55,256 nt of DNA from CAZKEG01 sp964601575 (lineage in GTDB: Bacteria > Desulfobacterota > Thermodesulfobacteria > Thermodesulfobacteriales > Thermodesulfatatoraceae), in assembly GCA_964601575.1 (NCBI GenBank), contig CAZROA010000005.1, positions 1 through 55,256 on the forward strand, in the 5' to 3' direction. Shown here piece by piece: positions 9,203-16,960 of the stretch. The position numbers were made by a program, and so were the translations under genes. Each line of letters starts with the position of its first letter. The stretch's first letter is position 1. The notes beneath the pieces are model-generated. The model did not search any database. It saw only the letters and a program-made list of their open reading frames with translations, and had not been told where the DNA came from.

Positions 9203-9221
9203 TTTCCGGCAAGGAGGTCTT

Positions 9222-9782
9222 ATGCGGCGCCCCAAATTTTTAATCATCCCGATGGGTAATGTGCTTGGTCCGTGGATTGAACGTCTGATGCGCCAATTGG
9301 CTGAATCTTTTGCGGCTGAGGTCCAATTAGGGCGGCCTATTTCTTATCCTGTTTCGGCCTTTAATCCGGCCCGCAAAAAGTTCTTTTGTCACACCATTAT
9401 TGATTTTTTACGAGAGATCGCCGGAGAGGCGGATTTTGTCCTTGGTCTTACCGATGTAGAGCTTTATTCAGTGCACAGTAATTCCGTGGTAAGCGAGGTC
9501 CATCTTCAGGCCCGTTCGGCGGTCATTGCCCTGGGGCGCTTAAGGGAATTCCTCATGGGCGAACGCCCGGAAGAAGTCCTCTTTGATCGCCTTTATAAAG
9601 AGGCCCTGCGTTCCATTGGTCATATGCTAGGGCTTCCCCCTTGTCCTAACCCCCGATGTGTTATGTATCCCTCACGCACCCCCTTTGAGACGGATCTCAA
9701 ACGGGCCACCTTTTGTCCAGAATGCCTCATCAAGATGCGCCTGCGTTTAGGCTCCATTCCTCTTCTCAGGGAAGCGGCTTGA
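9222..9782 (+). CDS. Archaemetzincin-like protein lacking the catalytic motif
   Basis: A 186-aa protein that resembles archaemetzincin proteases through its whole C-terminal half: EAL-RSIGH-MLGLPPC followed by C146-V-M-Y and FCPEC, keeping the four-cysteine structural zinc site (C141, C146, C165, C168). The protease signature HExxHxxGxxH reads R130-S131-I-G-H134-M-L-G137-L-P-P140, so two of three zinc-ligand histidines and the catalytic glutamate are gone. ATG at 9222 follows AAGGAGGT; the longer TTG-initiated frame is not needed. It sits between cobS and murI, overlapping murI by a few nt. Peptidase activity is unlikely; a binding or regulatory role is an inference. Confidence 0.8.
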   Translation: MRRPKFLIIPMGNVLGPWIERLMRQLAESFAAEVQLGRPISYPVSAFNPARKKFFCHTIIDFLREIAGEADFVLGLTDVELYSVHSNSVVSEVHLQARSAVIALGRLREFLMGERPEEVLFDRLYKEALRSIGHMLGLPPCPNPRCVMYPSRTPFETDLKRATFCPECLIKMRLRLGSIPLLREAA

Positions 9783-10579
9783 TAGGAGTCTTTGATTCTG
9801 GGATCGGTGGCTTGACCATCGTGCGGGAGTTGGTCAAGAAACTCCCGCACTATCAGATTCTCTATTTTGGTGATACCGCCCGCACCCCTTACGGGACCAA
9901 AAGTCCAGAGACCATTATCAATTACGCTATTCAGGACACCGAATTTCTCCTCTCCAAAGGGGCCAAGATCATCGTTATTGCCTGTCATTCGGCCTCAAGT
10001 GTGGCCACCGAGGCCTTAAAGAGTCGGTTCCCTGAGGTCCCCATCTTTGAAGTAGTGACTCCCTCGGTGAAAAAGGCCTTACAAGTCACCAAAAAGAAAA
10101 TTATCGGCGTCATCGGGACCAGGGCGACCATTGCCAGCGGGATCTACGAAAAGATGGTCAGGGCACAAGACCCCACGGTCAAGGTCTACGGTCAGGCCTG
10201 TCCTTTACTCGTTCCTTTGGTGGAAGAGGGCTGGATCAAGAAACCAGAGACCAGACGTATCGTCAAAAAATGTCTCATTCCCCTTAAGATGCGCGGGATT
10301 GATACCTTGGTCTTGGGTTGCACCCATTACCCAGTCTTGAAACCCATCATCGCTGCCAAGGCCGGGAAACGGGTGAAGTTGGTCGATCCAGCAGAGGAGG
10401 TAGCTCTGGAGGTAAAACAATATCTAGAAGAACATCAAGATTTGGCGGCAAGCCTTCTGCGGGGGGAAGAACATTTCCTCTATGTTTCGGACCTGACCGA
10501 GGCCTTTGAGTCCGTAGCCAGGCTCTTCATGGGCCGTCGAGTCAAACTCCTTAAATACACCGGCCCGCCTTTTGTCTAA
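9779..10579 (+). CDS. murI: Glutamate racemase
   Basis: Makes D-glutamate for peptidoglycan. Both catalytic cysteine motifs are visible: IVIACHSAS (the first Cys) and VLGCTHYP (the second Cys), with the N-terminal GVFDSGIGGLTIV block and FGDTARTPYG. I take TTG 9779 as start because the family begins right at the IGVFDSG strand, and this TTG overlaps the TGA of the upstream gene (TTGA), with AGGGAAG just before it. An in-frame ATG at 9722 would add 19 unconserved residues and has no visible ribosome binding site. Length from TTG is 266 aa, normal for MurI. Confidence 0.93.
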   Translation: MIGVFDSGIGGLTIVRELVKKLPHYQILYFGDTARTPYGTKSPETIINYAIQDTEFLLSKGAKIIVIACHSASSVATEALKSRFPEVPIFEVVTPSVKKALQVTKKKIIGVIGTRATIASGIYEKMVRAQDPTVKVYGQACPLLVPLVEEGWIKKPETRRIVKKCLIPLKMRGIDTLVLGCTHYPVLKPIIAAKAGKRVKLVDPAEEVALEVKQYLEEHQDLAASLLRGEEHFLYVSDLTEAFESVARLFMGRRVKLLKYTGPPFV

Positions 10580-10609
10580 AGTTTTTAAAAAAGCCTCGCC
10601 TGGTTTGCT

Positions 10610-10630
10610 AAATCTTTAATTAAAAGATTT
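10610..10630. terminator. AT-rich inverted repeat between convergent genes
   Basis: AAATCTTT (10610-10617) and AAAGATTT (10623-10630) form a perfect 8-bp stem with a 5-nt loop in the 49-nt gap between murI and the convergent DUF434 gene. It could end transcription in both directions, but the stem has little GC and no clear T tract. Confidence 0.25.
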
Positions 10631-11294
10631 ACAACTTGAAAGGTTTAAGGCCTAAACCTTTTAAGGTGTAGGCCCCTAAGTCGAATACCTTGGAGGCCTG
10701 ATCAATGAGAGCCGAGTCACTGGTGGCTATAAGAGGGGCCTTTCGAAGACAAAGATCGGCCGAAGGCACAGTGTAAACTTCAAGGGTAAACCTTTGGGTC
10801 TTTAAAATTTCTCTGGCCTGTGCGGCTAGTTCCCCGCTTCTCGAAAGGGGGGCGTCAAAATAGATGACCACCTGAGCAAGGGGTAGTTTGGTCAAGGCTT
10901 TCCCCAAGGCCTTTAGGGCCTCAATTGTTTGGACTGTCTTTTTAAATTTTCGGGAAAGACGGCTGGCATCCCTGACAAAACCATCGTCTCCCCAAAATAC
11001 AGGCAGCCCCCTAAGGGCGGACTCGATGGTGATCAAGACATTGTGTCCGTCGACCACCAAGGATCGACCTTTGAGATCCTTGATCAAACCTCTCTTTTTC
11101 TTGCGTCTGATCGCCTCTTCTTTGGCAAAAATGGCTCGGGTTAGGATTTCTCGCTCAAGGGAGGTGAGTTGCCAGCGATTGGCCAAAAAGTTAAGGGCTG
11201 GTCCCTTATGATACCCCCGATCCAAGAGGTAACGTAGATCTTTGGCTAAGGCCCTCAAAAGGGCTAGACGAAAATCAAAGTCCTGTTTTGGCAA
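10629..11294 (-). CDS. DUF434/DUF5616-type PIN-like protein
   Basis: A 221-aa soluble protein. The N-terminal part (about 5-60) is the helical DUF434 region (LRYLLDRGYHKGPALNFLANRW). The C-terminal part resembles a NYN/PIN-like nuclease fold: SLVVDGHNVLITI (first acidic strand), VVIYFDAP, and ATSDSALID with further aspartates near residue 195. Such proteins are conserved but uncharacterised; an RNA or DNA nuclease role is an inference from the acidic residues. Its 5' end overlaps the 3' end of the DnaJ-type gene by 20 nt, so it is probably its operon partner. Confidence 0.72.
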   Translation of the reverse strand: MPKQDFDFRLALLRALAKDLRYLLDRGYHKGPALNFLANRWQLTSLEREILTRAIFAKEEAIRRKKKRGLIKDLKGRSLVVDGHNVLITIESALRGLPVFWGDDGFVRDASRLSRKFKKTVQTIEALKALGKALTKLPLAQVVIYFDAPLSRSGELAAQAREILKTQRFTLEVYTVPSADLCLRKAPLIATSDSALIDQASKVFDLGAYTLKGLGLKPFKL

Positions 11295-12246
11295 GTTCCT
11301 GAAGGAGTTCTTTTTGCTTTTTGGTCAACTTTTTAGGAACCTCGATCTGGAGACGAACGAATTGGTCTCCCTTTCCGCCGCTCCGTCCAGGGAGACCAAG
11401 GCCCTTAAGCCTCAATTTGGCCCCGCTTTTGGTCCCTGGAGGGACTTTGACCTTTACCTTTTTTCCGTACAAAGTGGGGACCTCGATGGTAGTGCCAAAG
11501 ACTGCTTGGGTATATGGAATCGACCAATCTAGGATGACATCCCGGCCTTCTCGTTTGAAAAGGGGGTGTTCTTCGATTTTGATCTTTAGATATAGATCTC
11601 CCCGGCGACCATCAGGTCCATAACCGCCCATGGCTGGGAGTCTCAACCTTTGACCATCTTCTATCCCTACGGGGATACGCACCTTGATTCGTTCGGGTTT
11701 GCCGGTGGGGGCAATGGAGAGGACCTTCTCTGCTCCTTGAGCTACTTCTTCTAAGGTCACCGGGAGTTCAAGGACCAGGTCTCCTCCTGAGGTAGAAGTT
11801 CTAGAGAACCCCTCCGGTCCTCTCTGATGGAAGCTCCATTCCTCTTCAGGAGAGGTTCCGAAAATATGGCTGAAGAGATCGCTCAAATCAAAGGTAAACG
11901 ATTGGGCCCGTCGCCCACTTCCCCCAAACCTAAAAAACCGACCGAAGTCAAAGCCGATCCCCAAATCGCGAAAGATGCTCTCGAAATCGAAGCCACGGAA
12001 GATGTCTTCCTGGGTAAAACGACGATGGAATTCGGTGGAACCAAACTGATCGTATTGACGACGTTTTTCTGGATCAGAAAGGACGGCATAAGCCTCGTTT
12101 ATTTCTTTAAACCTTTCCTCAGCCTCTTTGTTTCCTTTGTTTCGATCAGGATGATATTTTAAGGCCAGACGACGATAGGCCTTTTTGATCTCCTCTTGGG
12201 TAGCATTCCGCGGTACACCCAATATTTTGTAATAATCCTTGGCCAT
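11275..12246 (-). CDS. DnaJ-type co-chaperone without zinc finger (CbpA-like)
   Basis: A 323-aa protein with an N-terminal J domain (DYYKILGVPRNA, HPD in KYHPDRN), a Phe/Gly-rich linker (FDFGRFFRFGGSGRR) and a two-lobed C-terminal client-binding region. The CxxCxGxG zinc repeats of true DnaJ are absent, so it belongs with CbpA/type II J proteins that stimulate DnaK. I chose ATG 12246 (MAKDYYKILG); the frame extends to 12258 but that start has no support. A promoter-like TTGACA-N16-TACTTT lies about 50 nt upstream. Confidence 0.9.
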   Translation of the reverse strand: MAKDYYKILGVPRNATQEEIKKAYRRLALKYHPDRNKGNKEAEERFKEINEAYAVLSDPEKRRQYDQFGSTEFHRRFTQEDIFRGFDFESIFRDLGIGFDFGRFFRFGGSGRRAQSFTFDLSDLFSHIFGTSPEEEWSFHQRGPEGFSRTSTSGGDLVLELPVTLEEVAQGAEKVLSIAPTGKPERIKVRIPVGIEDGQRLRLPAMGGYGPDGRRGDLYLKIKIEEHPLFKREGRDVILDWSIPYTQAVFGTTIEVPTLYGKKVKVKVPPGTKSGAKLRLKGLGLPGRSGGKGDQFVRLQIEVPKKLTKKQKELLQELAKTGL

Positions 12247-12295
12247 AGACGACCCCACTAGCTCTTAAAAGCTATACTACATTCGCCGAAAAAGT

Positions 12296-12318
12296 AATTC
12301 TCGGAGGGAAAGTGTCAA
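12296..12318 (-). promoter_or_regulatory. Candidate promoter for the DnaJ-type gene
   Basis: On the minus strand TTGACA (12318-12313) and TACTTT or an overlapping variant (around 12296-12291) are separated by 16 nt. The -35 box starts within a few bases of the T tract that ends the upstream hairpin RNA candidate, so terminator and promoter are back to back. Confidence 0.4.
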
Positions 12319-12329
12319 GAAGCAAAAAA

Positions 12330-12420
12330 GAAGGCCCCCTGTGGGTCAAACTGAGGGATGGAGGTGGGTATCTGGTCGTCTGAGGGTGGAGATACCTGAG
12401 GGGGTGACCCACAGGGGAAC
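12330..12420 (-). ncRNA. Candidate structured small RNA with three CCCUCAG loops
   Basis: A 13-bp perfect outer stem (12336-12348 with 12405-12417) encloses a 7-bp perfect inner stem (12367-12373 with 12390-12396). On the minus strand CCCTCAG occurs three times, at 12402-12396, 12386-12380 and 12357-12351: in the left internal loop, the apical loop and the right internal loop, essentially all unpaired. The 3' arm is followed by GCCTTCTTTTTT, a good intrinsic terminator tail. About 95 nt upstream lies TTGACA with an extended -10. It matches no RNA family I know (not SRP, 6S or a riboswitch). It may simply be an elaborate terminator for the upstream methyltransferase gene. Confidence 0.45.
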
Positions 12421-12486
12421 CAATTTTTCCACCATCATATTTGTAAGAGCTATAAATCTAAACTTATAGATTTAATTTACTACTGC

Positions 12487-12515
12487 TAACTAGCAAAACT
12501 AGACCGTTATGTCAA
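12487..12515 (-). promoter_or_regulatory. Candidate promoter for the hairpin RNA
   Basis: Minus-strand TTGACA (12515-12510), 17-nt spacer, then TAGTTA preceded by TG-C, an extended -10 arrangement. The -10 hexamer itself is poor. The remainder of the 300-nt gap (12259-12557) holds an AT-rich hairpin at 12453-12474 (TAAATCTA/TAGATTTA) and no open frame worth calling. Confidence 0.3.
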
Positions 12516-12557
12516 GAAGAATATAGACCTTGCCTTTGCTCATACACCAAAAGTTAC

Positions 12558-13682
12558 CTATGTGCTTGAACCCCAAAGATTTACCTTGAGCCCACCGTGG
12601 TCAAAAGAGGTTAATTTTTTTAAAGGGAGATTCAAGGCTTTAGAGACGTTCCGGTAAGGGGAGACCAAGACCAATTTCCAGTTTGGAAAACGCCTTTGGA
12701 ATACATAGCCTAAGGTTTCATAGACCTCCCAGACCGGAGTCCTTGGTCTGAGACGCCGACCGTAAGGAGGGTTGGTCACTATCCAGCCTGGATATCCGGT
12801 GGGGGGAAACAATTCTTTTACTGCCCGTTGTTCAAGGACAATCAAGTTCTCGACCTCAGCCACCTTCACATTTGTTTGCGAGGCCTTGATGGCCTCTAGG
12901 CTATGATCACTGGCCCAAATAAGGGGTTTTGAGATTTCTTTTCTGGCTGCTATAGCCTTGGCTCGCAGTTCGCTCCAAAGGTCTTTATCAAAGTTACGCC
13001 AAGCTTCAAAGGCAAAAGACCTCTTGAGCCCCGGGGCAATATCGGCAGCAATCATGGCCGCTTCGATGGCAATGGTTCCTGTACCGCAAAAGGGGTCTAC
13101 AAGGGGTGATCGCCCGTCCCAACCCGAGGCCAAAAGCATGGCCGCCGCCAGATTTTCTCGCAGAGGAGCCGGGCCCTTTCCCAGTTTATAACCCCGTCTG
13201 AAAAGGTCCTTTCCGGAGGTATCTACACTGACGAGACATTGGTCTTTAAAGAGACGGACCACAATGAGGACTTCGGGGCCTTCTTCTGATAATTTGCGCC
13301 CTAAGCGATCTTCGATTCCGCGCAGGACCCGCTCGGCCACGGCCCCGCTGTGATAGAGCCGCGAACGACTACAAGTGGCCCTAATTTTTATCGACGAGCC
13401 ATCGGGGATATAGATCTCCCAAGGATAACGGGCAATCCTGAGTCTCAGTTCATTCAAGTGCAGGACCCTAAACTCGGCTATGCGCAGGAGGATGCGGTTG
13501 GCGGTACGTAGCCAAAGATTGGTCTGGTAGAGGACGGCTAAGGGACCTCTGAACTCTACCCCTCCAGGGCGGATCTTTCCCGAAAGACCAAGGCGGCTAA
13601 GCTCTTTGGCCGTAATTCCTTCAAGGCCAGGTGGAGATACGGCAAAGAGTCTAAAGTTTGAAGAATTTTTCTTTGTTTTCAC
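12558..13682 (-). CDS. THUMP-domain class I RNA methyltransferase (RlmL/YpsC-like)
   Basis: A 374-aa SAM-dependent RNA methyltransferase. The N-terminus (FAVSPPGLEGITAKELSRLG) and the THUMP region (about 50-155, PDGSSIKIRATCSRSRLYHSGAVAERV) bind RNA. The Rossmann catalytic part has motif I around PLVDPFCGTGTIAIEAAMIA and the N2-guanine/N6-adenine type motif IV NPPYGRRL near residue 300. The family includes 23S rRNA m2G2445 methyltransferase; exact target is not determinable here, so I give no symbol. ATG start at 13682. Monocistronic or leading towards the hairpin RNA and DnaJ-type gene. Confidence 0.88.
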   Translation of the reverse strand: MKTKKNSSNFRLFAVSPPGLEGITAKELSRLGLSGKIRPGGVEFRGPLAVLYQTNLWLRTANRILLRIAEFRVLHLNELRLRIARYPWEIYIPDGSSIKIRATCSRSRLYHSGAVAERVLRGIEDRLGRKLSEEGPEVLIVVRLFKDQCLVSVDTSGKDLFRRGYKLGKGPAPLRENLAAAMLLASGWDGRSPLVDPFCGTGTIAIEAAMIAADIAPGLKRSFAFEAWRNFDKDLWSELRAKAIAARKEISKPLIWASDHSLEAIKASQTNVKVAEVENLIVLEQRAVKELFPPTGYPGWIVTNPPYGRRLRPRTPVWEVYETLGYVFQRRFPNWKLVLVSPYRNVSKALNLPLKKLTSFDHGGLKVNLWGSST

Positions 13683-13722
13683 AAAAACGTAAAGCCCCGG
13701 TTTTTAAAATTTGACAAATTGA

Positions 13723-13736
13723 TATAATTAAAACCC
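13723..13736 (+). promoter_or_regulatory. Consensus -10 element abutting the NifA-like start codon
   Basis: TATAAT at 13723-13728 is followed by only 8 nt before the ATG at 13737. Transcription would start at or next to the start codon, giving a leaderless message; no ribosome binding site is present. The TTGACA at 13711 is only 6 nt from the -10 and cannot be its -35 partner. Confidence 0.45.
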
Positions 13737-15326
13737 ATGGTTGGTGCCCCGGAAAAGACAGAAAAGACCGTCGCCCGAGAGATAGAGGAACTCTCCTGCC
13801 TTTACGAAGTAGCCAAGACCCTTTCCAGTTCCCTCAACATGCATGAGGCCTTGGAGAAGATCCTCGGTATTCTAGCAGAAAGATTAGATATGCGCCGGGG
13901 GACCATTACCATTTTCAATCCCCGAACCAAGGAAATCCAGATCGAAGTGGCCCATGGGCTTACCGCCGAGGCCCGGAAGAGGGGGCGTTATCGTTTGGGA
14001 GAAGGCATTACCGGTCAGGTGGTGGCTACCGGCCAGCCTATTATTGTCCCCCATATCAAAGATGATCCACGATTTTTGAACCGTACCCGTAGTCGGGGGA
14101 AACTCGAAAAAGAACATGTTTCTTTTATATGCGTACCAATTAAAAGCGGAGCCAAGGTATTGGGCACCCTTTCGGTGGATCGTCTCTTTGCCAGCCACGT
14201 TTCCTTGGAAGAAGACGTTCGTTTCTTGACCATTATTGCCGGGCTCATCGCCCAGACCGTGGCCAATCTCCAGGCCATTCAAGAGGAACGTGAGCGACTT
14301 ATCGAAGAAAACCTTCGCTTAAAACGCGAGCTTCGCGGTCGCTATAGCATGAAAAATTTCGTCGCTCTGAGCTCGCGGATGCGCGAGGTACTTGAAATGA
14401 TCGAACGCGTAGCCCAAAGCCCGGCTACGGTGCTCTTGCGCGGAGAATCCGGCACTGGGAAGTCCCTTATCGCACGGCTCATCCACTATAATAGTGTGCG
14501 GGCCGAGGGGCCGTTTGTGACCGTGGCCTGTACCGCTCTTCCCGAAAACCTTATTGAAAGTGAACTTTTTGGTTATGAAAAAGGGGCCTTTACCGGGGCG
14601 CTTACGCGGAAGCCGGGGCTTTTTGAACAGGCCAACGGGGGGACCATCTTTCTTGACGAGATAGGTGATCTTCCGCTGCCCCTTCAGGCCAAGTTACTCC
14701 ATGTCATCCAAGAAAAGGAATTTTACCGCCTTGGGGGGACCAAGCCCATCAAGATCGATGTCCGAATCATCACCGCTACTAATCGTAATCTCGAAGATCT
14801 GGTCGAACGCGGGCTCTTCCGAGAGGATCTTTATTATCGTTTAAACGTCTTTCCCATTTATGTCCCTCCTTTGCGGGAGCGGACCACAGACATCATCCCC
14901 TTGGCCGAGTTCTTCTTAGAGAAATACGCCGCAGAATATGGCAAAGAGATAAAACGCCTCTCTTCCCCGGCCATTGATCTCTTGGTCCAATATCATTGGC
15001 CTGGCAACGTAAGAGAGCTTGAAAACGTGATTGAACGGGCGGTTATCGTTTGTGATGAAGAGGTCATCCGTAGTTATCATTTGCCCCAAAGCCTTCAGAC
15101 GGCAGAGAGTTCCAAGACCAAGACCCATCGCACCTTGGCCCAGGCGGTCAGAAATCTCGAGATAGAACTCATCGTCGAGGCCCTAAAGGAGACCCAGGGA
15201 AACCAAAGCGAAGCAGCAAGGCTCCTTGATACCAGTCTGCGTATCCTTAACTACAAGATTCGCAAATACGGGATTAATCCCAAGGCCTTCAAGCGTTCTG
15301 CAGGCAAGACTCGGAAAAAAAAGTAA
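13737..15326 (+). CDS. NifA-like sigma54-dependent activator (GAF-AAA-Fis)
   Basis: A 529-aa enhancer-binding protein. Residues about 25-180 form a GAF sensor domain (LEKILGILAERLDMRRGTIT, GEGITGQVVATGQPI). The AAA domain has Walker A GESGTGKS near 236, the sigma54-contacting GAFTGA at 283, Walker B GGTIFLDEIGD, and the R-finger region. A Fis-type helix-turn-helix lies near 480-515 (GNQSEAARLLDTSLRILNYKIRKYG). Architecture matches NifA, but the interdomain cysteine motif of oxygen-sensitive NifA is absent and no nif genes are in the window, so the target regulon is unknown. Its 3' end overlaps the convergent ldcA by 38 nt. Confidence 0.9.
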   Translation: MVGAPEKTEKTVAREIEELSCLYEVAKTLSSSLNMHEALEKILGILAERLDMRRGTITIFNPRTKEIQIEVAHGLTAEARKRGRYRLGEGITGQVVATGQPIIVPHIKDDPRFLNRTRSRGKLEKEHVSFICVPIKSGAKVLGTLSVDRLFASHVSLEEDVRFLTIIAGLIAQTVANLQAIQEERERLIEENLRLKRELRGRYSMKNFVALSSRMREVLEMIERVAQSPATVLLRGESGTGKSLIARLIHYNSVRAEGPFVTVACTALPENLIESELFGYEKGAFTGALTRKPGLFEQANGGTIFLDEIGDLPLPLQAKLLHVIQEKEFYRLGGTKPIKIDVRIITATNRNLEDLVERGLFREDLYYRLNVFPIYVPPLRERTTDIIPLAEFFLEKYAAEYGKEIKRLSSPAIDLLVQYHWPGNVRELENVIERAVIVCDEEVIRSYHLPQSLQTAESSKTKTHRTLAQAVRNLEIELIVEALKETQGNQSEAARLLDTSLRILNYKIRKYGINPKAFKRSAGKTRKKK

Positions 15327-16197
15327 CCCTTTGAAAGAGGCCCCCTTCGGTTTCCTTGGCCCAAAGTTCCGTCTCTGCCCCGATAAAGAGGGGAAAATTC
15401 TGACCGGTATGTCCGCAGGGTAGGGCAGCGACCACCGGACCCTTGGGGAAGACCTCCATCACCAGTTCCCAGAGGAATCGGGGTTTGACTAGGGTAAAAC
15501 TCCCCAGGGCAAGACCTTCTACCCCCTCAAGAGCTCCGGATAAGGCCAATTGGGTGAACATGCGATCCACCCGATAGGCTGGCTCATTGACTTCTTCTAA
15601 GAAAAGGATCTTGCCCCGAAGGTCAGGGAACCACGGGGTTCCCAGGAGGCTGACCAAAGAGGCCAAATTGCCACCAATCAACGGTCGACAGACCCGTCCT
15701 TCACGCCAGGCTTCACCGGTAAGTTGCACTCCCCTTTGGGAAAAGAGGATACATCGTAAGGCTCCCAGGGCACAGAGGCTGGTATCGAGGAGTGAAGCCA
15801 CCACCGGGCCGTGTAAGGTAATTAGACCAAATCGTTGATAAAAATAATTAAGAAGAATGGACACATCGCTGAAACCGATAAGCCAAAAGGGATGTTTAAG
15901 GGAAGAAAGGTCTTGTTCAAGGAAGGGTAAGAGCCTCAGGGCGCCGTATCCCCCTCTGGCGGCCCACAGGACGTCAAAGGCTCCAGAAGAGGCCCATTCT
16001 ATCAAGAGACTGGCCCGACGGGCATCATCCCCGGCCAAATAACGACATTTTTCAAAGATCTGCTCGGAGACGTGACACTTAAACCCCCAGGCCTCCAAAC
16101 ATCGGAGACCTTTGGATAAATTTTCCCTGGTAATAGCTCCAGAGGGGGCAAAGATTCCGACTCGAGCGCCTCGCTTAAGCACCGGTAATTTAAGCAT
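15289..16197 (-). CDS. ldcA: LD-carboxypeptidase (S66 family)
   Basis: Trims the terminal D-alanine from murein tetrapeptides in cell-wall recycling; usually cytoplasmic. The 302-aa product has the N-terminal GARVGIFAPSG block, the nucleophile Ser110 in the elbow GFSDVS, and later LIGGNLASLVSLLGTP and a C-terminal catalytic-histidine region (LPCGHTGQNFPLFIGA). No signal peptide is seen. It is the last gene of the M48-prmA-coaX-ldcA run, overlapping coaX by 8 nt; its C-terminal 12 codons overlap the 3' end of the convergent activator gene. Confidence 0.92.
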   Translation of the reverse strand: MLKLPVLKRGARVGIFAPSGAITRENLSKGLRCLEAWGFKCHVSEQIFEKCRYLAGDDARRASLLIEWASSGAFDVLWAARGGYGALRLLPFLEQDLSSLKHPFWLIGFSDVSILLNYFYQRFGLITLHGPVVASLLDTSLCALGALRCILFSQRGVQLTGEAWREGRVCRPLIGGNLASLVSLLGTPWFPDLRGKILFLEEVNEPAYRVDRMFTQLALSGALEGVEGLALGSFTLVKPRFLWELVMEVFPKGPVVAALPCGHTGQNFPLFIGAETELWAKETEGGLFQRVTFFSESCLQNA

Positions 16198-16960
16198 CTC
16201 TTTGCTGTCGATAAAAATGATATAACCCTTCCAGGGTAAGAAACGGCTCCACCCTTTCGATGGTAAGACATATCTTTTCCATCAAAGAGGCTAGACCGCC
16301 GGTGGCAATGACCCGGGGTTTTTCCGGAAATTCCGCCGCCAAACGGGCTACCAGACCATCAGTAAGGGCGGCAAAGCCAAAGAGCAGCCCGCTTTTCATG
16401 GCCGAAAAGGTATCTTTACCAATGGCCGTCTCCGGGGGGGAAAGGAGCTCGATGCGGGGGAGCATTGAAGTCTTTTGAAAGAGACCTTCGGCAGCCAGGT
16501 TTAGGCCAGGGGCAATGGCCCCTCCCAGATATTCTCCTTTTTCCGAGACACAATCAAAGGTGGTGGCTGTCCCGTAATCGACGATGATCAAGGGGCAACG
16601 ATACTTTTTCCAGGCGGCCAGGGCGTTTAGGACCCGATCAACCCCTACCTCTTGAGGATTATCGAGCAGGATGGTCAGCCCCAAATCTACGGCCCGGGCG
16701 ATCAAAAAGGGTCCAGAGAAATAACCCCGAGCCATCTCCTGCCAGACCTTGAGCAAAGGGGGGACGACCGAGGCCACGGCCATAGAGGTAATTAGATTTC
16801 TCCCAAGGCCTTCCAAAGAGAGAAAGCCATCTAAGAGGAGGGCTAATTCATCGGCGGTGATGTCTATTTCCGTGCGAAAACGGAAGTGCCGTTTTAAGAC
16901 CCCTTTTTCAAATACCCCACAGACGGTATTGGTATTGCCGATATCAACCGCAAGAAGCAT
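16190..16960 (-). CDS. coaX: Type III pantothenate kinase
   Basis: First step of coenzyme A synthesis. The 256-aa product carries the ASKHA-fold phosphate-binding loop DIGNTNT at residues 6-12, the RVDL-type strand followed by GVDRVLNALAA, and the second nucleotide motif IIVDYGTATTFD, then GGAIAPGLNLAAEGL and a C-terminal VIATGGLA. It starts immediately after the prmA stop (adjacent bases) and overlaps ldcA by 8 nt, so it is translated as part of the same message. Confidence 0.94.
   Translation of the reverse strand: MLLAVDIGNTNTVCGVFEKGVLKRHFRFRTEIDITADELALLLDGFLSLEGLGRNLITSMAVASVVPPLLKVWQEMARGYFSGPFLIARAVDLGLTILLDNPQEVGVDRVLNALAAWKKYRCPLIIVDYGTATTFDCVSEKGEYLGGAIAPGLNLAAEGLFQKTSMLPRIELLSPPETAIGKDTFSAMKSGLLFGFAALTDGLVARLAAEFPEKPRVIATGGLASLMEKICLTIERVEPFLTLEGLYHFYRQQRDA

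Noticed and set aside
9177..9221. Extended N-terminus of the archaemetzincin-like protein from a TTG
   Set aside because: It lies within cobS, adds 15 unconserved residues, and the ATG at 9222 has a strong ribosome binding site.
13711..13728. TTGACA plus TATAAT as a normal promoter for the NifA-like gene
   Set aside because: The two boxes are only 6 nt apart, far from the 16-18 nt needed; only the -10 is usable.
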